The notes under the pieces: model-generated
Databases searched by the model: none
Seen by the model: only the letters and a program-made list of their open reading frames with translations
Told to the model about the DNA's origin: nothing
Source: Gigaspora rosea
Lineage: Eukaryota > Glomeromycota > Glomeromycetes > Diversisporales > Gigasporaceae
NCBI GenBank assembly: GCA_003550325.1
Contig: QKWP01001172.1
Location: 1 to 64,000 of the forward strand
Length of the DNA: 64,000 nt
Direction: 5' to 3'
Shown: one piece after another, positions 23,314-33,662 of the stretch
Layout: the number at the start of each line of letters is the position of its first letter
Numbering within the stretch: the stretch's first letter is position 1
Position numbers and translations under genes: made by a program

Positions 23314-26300
23314 ATGTCATCAAGAAAACGATCGCTTTCGTCTTTATTAAATGAAGAAGGTGTATCAAAACTACCACGAAAAAATACAAAACAAAGAAAA
23401 AAGGTTATATGTAATTGCGATAAGTGCAATGGATTGCTTGTCGATTATAGAACGAAAGTTGCTCATAAAAGTAGGATACAACAACTACCAAAAAGACAAA
23501 TTTCGGCATTATCGTCACAAGAACAAGAAGAAATGAGTGGTCCAAGTTCTTTACAAGATTTAATGGAAGAAATTGAAGAAATTGATGAAGTTACTAACAC
23601 TCCAGTGTCTGATGTGAACGAATTTATTTTTAAACCCAGAGTCAGAAATCCGGCATTAAATAGGATTATGTCTTTTAATGTTGATTACGAACATTCAGCA
23701 GGTGAAGAGTTTGGTTCAAATTCGGCAGTTAAAGATGAGTTTGATGAAACACTCAATGTGTATACCGAAGATGACAACGTTTCTGAAACTAGCACTGAAT
23801 CTGATGAAAGTTCTGACGATAGGATAATGTTTTCAAAAACTATTCGGCCCCCGATTTTAAATCCCACGAGAACCCAAAAATGTACATAACGACAATCGAT
23901 TTATATGGATACTTTTATGGATCATGAACTTCAAAATACAGTATAATATATCGGAAGGTGCAATTGAAGGGCTTCTAAAGTTTATGAAGTTAGTACTAAT
24001 TGTAGTTGGTAGTATTGAATTTAACAACTTTCCTATATCCAAGTGAACAAAGCACTTGGATTGTCTGACGAATTTATTAGTTTTGTGTTATGTCCTAAAT
24101 GTCATAAACTATACAAGGAGGAAGAAGTGATAAAGTTTAAGCATAATAACCAGGTGTCGATTATGAGTTGTACCCATATAGAATTTCCTAATTCGAAAAT
24201 TAGAAAAAACAAGATTTGCGGCACCAATTTATCAACGCAATCTAAGTTGTTAGATAGAAAGATCGTAAATCGACCAGAGTTGATTTTTCCTTACAGTCCA
24301 ATTAGATACCAATTGGATAACATGTACTAGTGTTCAGGTTTTGAGAATAGTCTTCAGCATTGGATAAATCGTTCAAGCTTCAATGATATTTTATGTGATA
24401 TTTATAATGGTCAAATTTGGCAAACCTTTAAAGATGAACCATTCAGCAAAGATTCAGCGCTATTTTTTTGTAATGAAAAGGTGGATTCACATTTGGGATT
24501 GATAGTAAATCTTGATTGGTTTCAACTATTCGATGGTGTATCGCATAGTACTGGTGTATTATATGCATCCATTGCGAATCTGCCACGTAACATTTGATTT
24601 AAGAGTGAAAATATGTTAGTTTTAGGCATATTACCTGGGCTGGATGAAGTGAGTTTGCATAAAATAAACTATTATCTTTTCCCAGTTGTTGACAAATTAG
24701 AGTCCCTTTGGCACTAAATTCAACAGCCGAGTTTGTAGAAGAAAGAACGATTCGTGCTGCTTTGATACTAATTTCATGTGATATTCCAGCTGCTTGAAAG
24801 TTATGTGGGCATATATCGGCATTAGTATCATTCATCGTTGCGAGAAAAGTGCTAATTACGTTAACAGACATTTTAATTTCGACGGTATGCAAAATATGAA
24901 TGAATGGTTCATTCAAAAAGATTTAGCAGTACATTAGGAAAAGGCTCTTGAATGGAGAAATTGTAGTTCTGATACTAAAAGAAAGCATTTTGTTAAAGAC
25001 AATAAAGTTCGATAGTCAGAATTACTTCATCTAAATTATTTTAATCCTATTTGTTATGTTATCATTGATCCTATGCATTGCCTTTTTATGGGCATTGCTA
25101 GGTGGATTGTTAAGTGAATATGGATCGACGAAGGCATATTGACCCAAAATATGCTTACATAAATTCAATTCAAGGTGAATAGGATCCAAGTTCCATCAGA
25201 TATCGGCCGAATTCCAGGGAATGTGAGCAGTGGATATGGATTTTGAATTTTACAGCTGATCAGTGGCGAAATTTTTTAACAATTTATGCTACTGTTGTTC
25301 TCTAGGAACACCTTTCGAATGATGATCAGCAAATTTTAACACAATTTGTAAAAATTTGCCAGATCTAAGTATCCAGAATAATGGAGCGCGACCTAATGAA
25401 TGAAGCTCACGAAAGGTTGATCAATTTGATAAAACTTATAGAAAGAAAATATGGGCTTGAAAAAATTACTCCTAATCTACATCTTTCGCTACATTTATGT
25501 GAATATGCACAGGATTATGCTCCACTATACTCCTTTTGGTATTTTTCATTCGAAAGGATGAATGGAATATTAGGGTCTTTGCCAAATAGCAATCGAAAAA
25601 TAGAACCTGAATTAATGTGAAGACTAATGAATGATAGTCGCATTGTTAGCTTAACAGCTGCATCTGAAGTGGAAGGACTGGAATTGTTGCCAAATCGATT
25701 AGAAGTAGGGCCACTTCAGATGCAAATCAGTTTTCTTCTGATGAAATGCGTAGGTTTTTATTTAATACGTATAATATTCAAGAATCGGTTATTACTAGTT
25801 CAGAACGATTTCCTGGCGAGTTATTACCACCTCAATGGCAAAAGTTAATAATTTCTGCCGATTTATTGGACTTGCTAGTACTGTAGAATATTATACTGTG
25901 ACTTATGAAAATTTAAGTTTTAGAAAACCTTTTGCTGACAATCTTGATGACTCAATTATTGTTCTTAACCGGGCGGACCAATATGGAAGATGCAGAATAG
26001 GATCGGAAATATTCGTTTCTGACATGTCTTCTTAGCATGTAAAAAGTTCATTTGTTTTGGCCCGGTTTGTGAATCAAGATGGAAGTATTGATTTGTATCC
26101 CGGACAAGTCCAATATTTCATTAGTCATTCAGTAAATTTGCTAAATGGGTTTATTGAACACAAATTGGTATACATCAAATAGTATAAGCCTGTAAGTTCA
26201 GCGGCAACTCAATTTCATTTTAGTAGCAATGATGATGCCGAAACATGTAATGTCAAACTTTGCAACACTCAATTTTATCCGATTCGTCGTGAATGCATTA

Positions 26301-26330
26301 TTTCGGTACATAACATTTTTAGTTGATTTA
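23314..26330 (+). pseudogene. CACTA/Plavaka-type transposase
   Basis: The N-terminus (MSSRKRSLSSLLNEEG) holds a CNCDKCNG Cys motif. Later blocks match fungal CACTA-like transposases: FISFVLCPKCHKLY; LYASIANLPRN then KSENMLVLGILPGLDE; CYVIIDPMHCLFMGIARW; SDIGRIPGNVSSGYGF; TPNLHLSLHLCEYAQDYAP; and SFWYFSFERMNGILGSLPN. It is broken by several stops, including TGA at 24596-24598 and 25618-25620, each where relatives have Arg, so here TGA reflects CGA decay. Reading passes through several frames, and an inactive copy is likely. Confidence 0.85.
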
Positions 26331-27257
26331 TACCATTCAAGTATAAAATATCAAATAGACAAAATTCTCGAGAATATTTAGCTGTAATTCCTTTAAATCG
26401 TAAATTTAATATTTAATACATTTAATCTAAATTTAGTAATTAATAATACGATTTTTAAACTATTTTACTGATTTTTAATTTATATTGACTTATGTTGTTT
26501 ACAATCGATTACAATCATTCAAGTTCACATCAATACAATCATATCAATATCCATCTTATTTAAAAATTTCTTTGATATATGTGAATTATATGTTTTATTT
26601 GACGAAACTTATACGAATTGTTAAAATAGCCAAAATTATACGATTTATATAATTTATAAAAACGATAAGATTCGGCTGCTGATTTTTTCTATTTTTGCTG
26701 ATTTTTGCTGATTTTTATATATAAAAATTGGTAAACAAATGGATATTATACCAAATTTGCTTTTTAAACATTCGGTTATAGCCGAATATTAATCGATTTC
26801 TCTCTTTTAATGCCGATTTGTATACGAACCTTGTAGTGCCGAATTTTGATATTTTGACTAGTGTTATATGAACAGATAATACAGGAGTAGCTAAAGCAGG
26901 AAAGATGTCAAGAAATCAGACGATGGAATCTTGGAAGTTAGAAATAGATAGAAATTATAATATCAAAGAAATACAATACATTAAAGGATCAATAAATAAT
27001 GTATTAGATTGGCTTAGTAGACATATAGGACCAATCAAGAACCAAGAAGAACCAATTAAACCAAAAGAAGAAATTATTAAAGAAAAGAAACCTATAAAAG
27101 AACTATCATTTGGACTTAAAATCAGCAAAACATTTGGAAATAAACAAGTATTATTTAAACTTTGAAATGGAACACTTAATAACGCCAATACCACCCTTGT
27201 ACCAAGTTAAAGAAATGATTGAAAATGAATCAAAATGCTTAGAATACTTACAAGACC

Positions 27258-27449
27258 AGGACCTCGAAGAACTCTGATACAACTTAGATCTGAGTTAGTA
27301 TAATTTTAGCAGTATTTTAGCCAAATAGATATATAAAATAGAGCAAATTTTGAAAATTTATTATATAAAAATGCAATGTTTGATGAATTTCTATGAAAAA
27401 TTTCCTTTTTTAGAATCATCTGAGTTGTATCAGAGTTCTTTGGGGTCCT
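27258..27449. mobile_element. family C TIR element, TSD ACAAGACC
   Basis: The 192-bp element has AGGACCTCGAAGAACTCTGA / complement of AGGACCCCAAAGAACTCTGA ends. Duplications lie at 27250-27257 and 27450-27457. Precise removal restores the transposase frame. Confidence 0.92.
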
Positions 27450-27870
27450 ACAAGACCTATTATTACTACCAAGAACAATGACTTGTATTTATTGCAACAA
27501 ACCAAATATGAATTTTGATGACAAAGAATTAACATTTAATTGCGAAAAAAGAGAATGCCAAAAAAGAATATCAATCTTCAATGGAACGATATTTTCAAAG
27601 GCTAAATTAAAATATAACCAAATAATAGAATTAAGCTATTTTTGGTTAAGTAAAGCAATGCGTAAAAAACTCAATATTTACACCAATATTGTATCCGCCA
27701 ATATCACAAGATGGACACAAATCTTTAGAACTATTATCACTCAAGAAATAAAAATTAGTGAAACAAAAATAGGAGAACCAGATATCATTGTAGAAATAGA
27801 CGAATCCTTATTTTACAAGAATCACCAAAACAAAACAGAACAACTATGGGTATTTGGAGGAATTGAAAGA

Positions 27871-27990
27871 ACTAAAGGAAAACAAATATTTGCACAAATT
27901 TGTAAGGACCAAACAGCTAATACTCTATTAACTAAAGGAAAACAAATATTTGCACAAATTTGTAAGAACCGAACAGCTGATACTCTATTA
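27871..27990 (+). repeat. 60-bp tandem duplication inside the DDE gene
   Basis: 27871-27930 and 27931-27990 differ at about three positions. Each encodes 20 residues (TKGKQIFAQICK...TANTLL and TKGKQIFAQICK...TADTLL). The second copy fits the family consensus better (NRTADTLL). Confidence 0.95.
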
Positions 27991-28439
27991 AACCTAATTC
28001 AAAAATATGTACACCCTAGATCAATAATTTACTTAGACATGTTTAAAAGTTATGATCAGATTTACTTACGCCTAGGAATATGGCACTACCAAATAAACCA
28101 TAGCCAAGAAATGACAATGATTGACTATACTGAAACTTCAAACAAATTAAAAATCTATTATACTAATAATATTGAAGCAACATGGTGCGTGTTAAAAGAC
28201 ACGATATCAGAATAAGGATGACCTACCAAAATATTTACTTGAACAAATTTGGCGTAGACAAAATAAACAACGCCTATGGAACGTGTATATAGAATGTTTA
28301 CAAACCAAATATGAAGATATTATTAAACTTATTGAAGAATATAATACAGAGTAACTCTTAATATTAATTATTAATAATCAACAATAAACAAAAGGTAAAA
28401 TCAGAAGTTATAAAAGTACACTCCGCTGAACCAACTTAA

Positions 28440-29360
28440 AGGATAAACTGAACTTACAAGAAAAACTAAAGAATACCCTGAAAACAAAAACTACAAATCT
28501 GAACTCCAAAATTAAAATAAACCTCAGGAACTGGAAACTACTACTGCAAGAAGTGTGATCTTTATGTCGAAAACTCTAGAAGACATCAATGCAGTTATAA
28601 TATTATTGAAACAGCCCTTGAAGAAATTAAACATGTCCAAGACTGGAAAGAGAAACTGACACAGGAAATCAGAAATGAATTAGAACTTAATAACAAATCT
28701 AACAAAGAAAAAGAAAAAGAAACTTTCTATGAAATAAAATAAAAACAAAAGAACTTAGAAAAATATATTTGCAATATTTGTAAGCAATCTGGACATACTA
28801 ATCACTACTGCCCTGAAAACGAATATTATAAATATCACGAAAAAGGACACTAAGCACGTGACTGTCTTGAAGCAAAAAATAGAAATGATCAACTGATCAA
28901 CATCAATAACAGTAGTATCAACGCAGCTGCGACAACATCTAAATATTGCACCTATTGTAAAACAACCAGACATGAAAACTATCAATGCAGAACCTCCAGA
29001 CTATTAAAAGAAAATGCAAACCTCTTTTGCAAATACAATTCTGCAAGAATTATTGAAAGAAAGGAAGAACACATCAATTGGGCCACATATAATGAACAAC
29101 ATGATAAACATCAATGTTGCAGAAAAGAATATAATAGACCAACTGCTAAAGAAGATCTTTATTATATCAAAAGATTATTTATGGATCCATATTCATTACA
29201 AGTAATCTATATTGAAGAAACTCTCTATTGTAAAGGATGCTATTCTGAAATGCACAAAGTATTAGACTTTAAGGACCCTAGAAGCAAAAAGTACTTTATA
29301 TTAGGACTTGAACAAGGCAAAAAGACTATTTGTCGACTTTGTAAAAATCTAATATTATAG
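28440..29360 (+). pseudogene. multi-CCHC zinc-knuckle protein
   Basis: One frame is open from about 28521 to TAG 29358-29360 with only two TAA inside. It has NYYCKKCDLYVENSRRHQCS, then three tandem knuckles. The first and third are intact: CNICKQSGHTNHYC and CTYCKTTRHENYQC. The middle one has both leading Cys changed to Tyr (YYKYHEKGH). More Cys pairs follow (FCKYNSA, HQCCRKEY, YCKGCYSEMHK, ICRLCKN). A short upstream frame (NLQEKLKNTLKTKTTNL) may be its start. Nucleic-acid binding is likely. The TAA codons and Cys-to-Tyr changes fit C-to-T/G-to-A decay. Confidence 0.6.
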
Positions 29361-29364
29361 AAAA

Positions 29365-30051
29365 ATGGAAAGCCAAGATGGAATGCATTTCTGAAATAAA
29401 GAACATAAATTCGCCCAAATGATCTTTAATAGCACAAACCCTACTTCAGAAAGACTAACAAATAAACAACTTGATAATAGAATTAGAAATTATACCAGGA
29501 ACAACACAAATATTTCATACAACATTAATGAATCGCGAATTAAAAGAATTATTAGATATATGACACAATATAGAGATAACATAAACAAATGGCACCATGA
29601 AGACGAAGACTTCAGAAAGGCAGATAATGAATACAATAATGATGCACATAATGACCCGAAATTGATGAAGACTCTAGACCTATCAGAACCAATTTCTTTA
29701 CAGAATTTACAGACAAAGAACTTCAACAAGAAGAATATGAAGAATTAATAGATAAATATGAAGACCCTGAACTGCGTGAAGCAAGACTTCTATTATTAAA
29801 CCAAAATGTTAGAACCAGACTAGTAACAAATAAAGAAATATGTAAAAAAAATTGAAAAAGCAAAAGAACTCCTAAAAGAATGAAAACAAGAAAACATATT
29901 ACTCTGCAAAGAATGCTTAATGCCCAAAGAACAAAATGAAAAAGGACACTGTGAAGATTGTCAAAAAGAAATTAATGTGAAAGCAATTGACCTTATTATA
30001 GAAGAAAAACTTCAAGCAAAATATCCTGCAAAACCAGAAAAGAAGCTTTAG
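29365..30051 (+). pseudogene. hypothetical protein with C-terminal zinc-binding motif
   Basis: ATG 29365 starts 4 nt after the previous stop. The N-terminus MESQDGMHF is followed by TGA (29392-29394) and then NKEHKFAQMIF, open on to 29748. Two frameshifts later the C-terminus reads LLKE-TGA-KQENILLCKEC (TGA 29881-29883) and CLMPKEQNEKGHCEDC, ending TAG 30049-30051. CX2C...HCX2C suggests a zinc ribbon or knuckle. A standard-code call would start only at 29419. Confidence 0.5.
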
Positions 30052-30092
30052 TAGAAGTTAACAAATCAATTAATCTTACTATTCAGAAAAAA

Positions 30093-30485
30093 ATGAATGA
30101 AAGATATCCTGGGAAATCTAAAGAAGAAATCCTAAAGGAGATGTGCAAAAAGGTCTATAAAGATCTCAGAACAACTGAAGAACAAATGGATCTCGAACTT
30201 GAAGAAGAAATCGAAGAAATTTCACGATCAAGACCTACTTTACCAGAATATAATGGCAGAACAGCAATTCAAACTTGTACAAGAAAATATGGTTCTTGTG
30301 AGAAGTATTACAATCCTAGAACAATCGACCCTAGTACTTCAGAATGAAAATCAAAAATTAAAAAGGAAATTGAAAGATACTCAAAATCACGTAAACCTTG
30401 AAGCTCATCAAAAGATGAAAATGATGAGATGAAATGTGCAAAACAATTCAGAAGCCACAAGGCTAAATACAACAATAGATTCTAA
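30093..30485 (+). CDS. hypothetical charged protein, two in-frame TGA
   Basis: ATG 30093 (open upstream to about 30040). The frame passes TGA at 30345-30347 (PSTSE-TGA-KSKIKKEIE) and 30399-30401 (SRKP-TGA-SSSKDEND) and ends at TAA 30483-30485, 131 codons in total. The sequence after each TGA keeps a normal coding character (Lys/Glu/Ser helical, then basic). This is one of the cleaner cases for TGA readthrough in the element. No domain recognised. Confidence 0.55.
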
Positions 30486-31832
30486 AACAATTAATATAAA
30501 TATTTATTAATACTTACAATCATTAAATATTCAATAACCCTATTTCTAAAAACTTTTTTTTGTTATATCTAAAATTTTTTTAAATGTTAATATAATTTTA
30601 TAAAATTTTATATATAAAATTTATAATCTATTTATTATTTAATAATATATAAATTGTATTACATTTATATATAAAAAATTTTTTTCTAATAAGCTTAAAA
30701 CTTTGTAAAATTGGGTTAAAATTTGACCATTGGCTCCTATTTCTAGAAATCTAATATAAGTATTCTAAAAAAATTAAAAAAAATTTATAAAGTAAAAATA
30801 TTTTTTATATTATTATTTTTTATGTTTTGTTTTTTCTTTTTTTGTTTTTTTTTGCTGCTCTTTGTTATTTTTTTGCTCTTGTTTCTTAAGTTTTTGTTGT
30901 TTAATATTTACTTTATTTTGTATTTCATATAAGCTAATTTACAAAATTGGATAATAAGTTTGATCTACCGATCCATTTTAGATAGTTTTGCTACCAAAAT
31001 GTTCGTCTCAATGAGATGATTCTAACAAGCTCAAAATCGTCAAAATCTGATTACAGGATCCCAAGATCATCACAATTTTGTACTATTTTATTAGTAAATT
31101 TTGAATATATAAAGTTACTAATAAAATAATACAATATCGTAAGGGAGCCTACTTTTATCACCTGATTTTCTAGGGGGGATCAAAAATTTTGGAAATTATA
31201 TATAACACATGATAATTTTCATATCTAGGGGGGGGGGTAAGGGCTACTAATAAACTGAAATCAGGTGATAAAAGTAGGTGCCCTAACGATCTTGAAATCC
31301 TGTAATCAGATTTTAGCAATTTTGGGCTTGTTAGAATCGTCTCATTGAGACAAACATTTTGGTAGCAAAATCATCTAAAATGGATTAGTAGATCAAAACA
31401 TATTATCAAATTTGTAGAATAGCAAATTTATCTTTTAAAATTGCTTCAAAGGTTACTATAGTGGTAAATATGGTTCTATTTATACAAATGGTTATATTTA
31501 TGCAACATGATATATTCTAACTTATACATTTGTATTCACATGACTTGTTTGAAAAAATTTGTATTTTATAGTCTGTTGTGACAAAAAATAAAAGATTTCT
31601 AACAATAGGGGTACCATATTTCTAGAAATAGGACCTATTACTTTATATCTATATTTAGTATTATTTAAATTATAAATATTTACATGTATTTTTAATATTA
31701 TTCATCAATGAACTGAATGAACTAAAACAATAAAGAACTTTGAACTTATTGAACTATTTGAACCATATTGAATGAAAAAATTATAAAAGGACTAAAAACT
31801 GTACCTTGAGCCTACATGCTTAGAGCATATAT
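30486..31832. mobile_element. spacer with TIR element and nested palindromic repeats
   Basis: AT-rich sequence surrounds an inverted-repeat element of about 0.9 kb between GGCTCCTATTTCTAGAAAT (30731) and ATTTCTAGAAATAGGACC (31632). Inside is a second inverted repeat (about 30950-31425) carrying the family D motif CCAAAATGTTCGTCTCAATG and two G-runs (31174, 31208). No gene. The last 60 bp precede the next ATG. Confidence 0.65.
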
Positions 31833-32057
31833 ATGAAAAAGAAAAATACTTCAAGAAATAACAAAAGAAATACCAAATCTTGTGACAATTGTAGAATCAA
31901 ACATATATGCTACAATTACCTCAAACAAGAAAAGACCTGTGACCGCTTCAAGTGGAAAGGAATTACTTGCCTAAATACTAAATTCTATAAACCACGAGGA
32001 CCTCAACCAAAAACAACTAAAGAAGCTTATACTATTAACCATATCTTGAACAAGTAA
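31833..32057 (+). CDS. small Cys-rich basic protein
   Basis: 74 residues. SCDNCRIKHICYNYLKQEKT then CDRFKWKGITC suggests a zinc-binding or nucleic-acid-binding protein. The stop TAA 32055-32057 abuts the next ATG (TAAATG). No family recognised. Confidence 0.55.
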   Translation: MKKKNTSRNNKRNTKSCDNCRIKHICYNYLKQEKTCDRFKWKGITCLNTKFYKPRGPQPKTTKEAYTINHILNK

Positions 32058-32519
32058 ATGAACCCAGAAATACCAAATCAAAATAGATCATAAGAAGCAT
32101 AACAAAAGATTATATTGACCTCCAAAAATCAGACCAAAACAATGTTCTTGAACAAATATTATCAAAAGAAGAATTAAATATAAAGTTACAGAAACTCCTC
32201 AAGCAATAGAAATTCAGATCCAAACACTACAAGGACAATTCACACTAACCGAAGCATATAAGAACTACAAATATTCTTTCCTATTCAAAAGAGCAAGAGC
32301 AATCCACAAGACTATAAATAACAAAAAGATAACTGAAATCATAATACAAAGAAAATACCTATCCCAAATTAGGAAACTTGTAGAATTCTATATTGTGGAA
32401 AGCAACTTAGTAGAATACTGGTTTTATGAAAAAAGACCAAGCCTAGTACAATTTCATAACTATTTTAAACCAGCAATTGACCAATTACTCAAAGGAACTT
32501 ACAAAGAAAATAAAACATA
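32058..32519 (+). pseudogene. hypothetical protein, frameshifted
   Basis: ATG 32058 is followed by a frameshift within about 30 bp and a second near 32190. Coding segments include ITKDYIDLQKSDQNNVLEQI and KLVEFYIVESNLVEYWFYEK, ending TAA 32517-32519. Mostly helical, no recognised domain. Confidence 0.45.
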
Positions 32520-32541
32520 ACTATAAGTTAACAAAGATTGA

Positions 32542-32901
32542 ATGAGTAATCTTAACCTTGATATAGAAGAATTATTGAATCTTGAACAAGAACCAAGCAG
32601 AAATAAACAAGAAGAAAGCCTAGCAATAAAACTTATCACTTTAATCTCATTATTAAACAAATTCAAAGATACTTATGACAACTACTATTTACTATCTATA
32701 GTAGTATATGTTGCCATAAATAAATATCTAAAAGAAAATTTTGAACCAGAACATCCTTTGAAAAAGAAAATAGAAAATTTTATTAATTCAACAACTAAAG
32801 AAGAATCTAGCTGGCAATTCCACAACAGAATAATTGAATTCCATAAAGAATTGAATATAAAAATATTAAAGAAACTTATATTCAAAAGTAAATGAATTTA
32901 G
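32542..32901 (+). CDS. hypothetical protein, tandem paralogue A
   Basis: 117 residues to TGA 32893-32895. If TGA is Trp, two more codons lead to TAG 32899-32901. Blocks are LAIKLITLISLLNKFKDTYD, EHPLKKKIENF and SSWQFHNRIIEFHKEL. The same blocks occur in order in the next gene, so the two are duplicates. The next ATG (32892) overlaps as ATGA. Function unknown. Confidence 0.6.
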
Positions 32902-33225
32902 AAGCATTAATCTCTTTAGAAAAAGGAGAAACTCAAAACGATAAAAAGAAAAATCTAGCAATCAAACTTACAACTCTAATAGGATTATTTAGAATATTCA
33001 GTGACACATACGACGATTATTATTTACCAAGCTCATTGCTAAAAGTTCTATTATTCAATATATAGAAGAAAAACTGAAAAAGAACACCCTCTTAGAAAGA
33101 AAGTAGAATTATTTTTAGAATACTTTGATTCCCAACAATACCAAGATAATATATCTTGGCAAGTCTGTGAATGAATTATTAAATTCAATACAAAAACATT
33201 ATCTCATGGGCTACTACTGTATTAA
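32892..33225 (+). pseudogene. hypothetical protein, tandem paralogue B, one frameshift
   Basis: From ATG 32892: LAIKLTTLIGLFRIFSDTYD, then after a shift near 33045 EHPLRKKVELF and ISWQVCE-TGA-IIKFNTKTL, ending TAA about 33223-33225. It is clearly homologous to the preceding gene. The TGA aligns with Arg (AGA) in paralogue A, so this single site could be CGA decay as well as Trp. Confidence 0.6.
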
Positions 33226-33250
33226 AATTAATATACCCAAAGAATAGTAT

Positions 33251-33573
33251 ATGAACTACAAGAATCCAAAAGATAAAGAATTTATAAATAAACTAGTACA
33301 AGAACATATTGCCTTCAAGATCAACAAGGAAGACAATTTGCAAATATTTACTCCCAAGAGAAACTCAAAAATCAATTTAAAATAATCAACACTAAAGCAA
33401 AAGAAGAGATAAAAAGAGTCGCCCAAAAATACAAAAAGAAAATTAGGAAAGAATTGACAATATATAATTGCTTTGAATATATCCCTTATATATTCTTATA
33501 TGATAAAATTATAGTAACAAATTCTTGTATAAAAGACCTTGAATCAAAAGAATTAACTGAAAAAGAAAAATAA
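33251..33573 (+). pseudogene. hypothetical protein, one frameshift
   Basis: From ATG 33251 (MNYKNPKDKEFINKLVQEHI), frame changes near 33340 and continues EEIKRVAQKYKKKIRKELTI and NCFEYIPYIFLYDKIIV to TAA 33571-33573. Helical and basic, no recognised family. Confidence 0.45.
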
Positions 33574-33662
33574 GAGAACAAAAAGAATACTTAGACGTAA
33601 TTTGGAGCATTGTTAATTACATAGTACCAAAATCAAGAATAGCACAATACGATCTCTTTGAC

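Larger units (their letters stand above)
18073..26863. mobile_element. CACTA DNA transposon, TSD TTA
   Basis: The left end is CACTAGTCAAAATAT and the right end is its complement (15 bp). TTA duplicates lie at 18070-18072 and 26864-26866. It carries subterminal tandem repeats on the left, a minus-strand multi-exon gene (18977-21960) and a plus-strand transposase (23314-about 26330), transcribed divergently. It inserted inside the RNase H domain of the large element. The size of 8791 bp fits an autonomous CACTA, but its transposase is broken. Confidence 0.92.
16781..27212 (+). pseudogene. Ty3-like reverse transcriptase-RNase H, split by a CACTA element
   Basis: Segments 16781-18072 and 26864-27212 form one gene. 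RT blocks in order are VIVPKPNGSYKAAVDYLNLN, CDFKSAFYQF, YEFNKCPMGI and NVYMDNL (Y-x-D-D position degraded to MDN). The thumb/connection has LRKFTG-like RKFTGFMNYFRRFIKNF, then KFIWTDECQKTFEELKD. The RNase H part begins ILETDASDNRIDAVLKQ and ends YIKGSINNVLDWLSRH. TGA lies at 17024-17026 before MSLLVIV and at 18039-18041 in LKN-TGA-KHYIENK, both family Trp sites. There is also a frameshift near 17228 and three TAA. No chromodomain or retroviral integrase follows. Confidence 0.85.
27167..28354 (+). pseudogene. IS1595/ISXO2-type (Merlin-like) DDE transposase in the integrase position
   Basis: ATG 27167 overlaps the end of the RT-RNase H frame. An N-terminal zinc-binding motif MTCIYCNKPNMNF...CEKRECQKR precedes the catalytic domain. 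The DDE residues are all visible: IVEIDESLF, IIYLDMFKSY and NNIEATWCVLK, plus LWVFGGIER and IWHYQINHS. The C-terminal IWRRQNKQRLW lies in another frame after a shift near 28195. It is interrupted at codon level by the family C insertion 27258-27449 and carries a 60-bp internal duplication. IS1595/Merlin enzymes cut and paste DNA. Here the gene sits directly after RNase H. Confidence 0.85.

Noticed and set aside
23685-24916. Minus-strand ORFs over the CACTA transposase
   Set aside because: The plus strand carries the conserved family blocks; these are shadows.
24599-24916. Minus-strand 105-residue ORF as a gene
   Set aside because: It covers the plus-strand LVLGILPGLDE block and has no recognisable features of its own.
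24596-25620. TGA as Trp in the CACTA transposase
   Set aside because: At both sites relatives have Arg, and neighbouring repeat units in the partner gene show CGA against TGA, so simple decay explains it.
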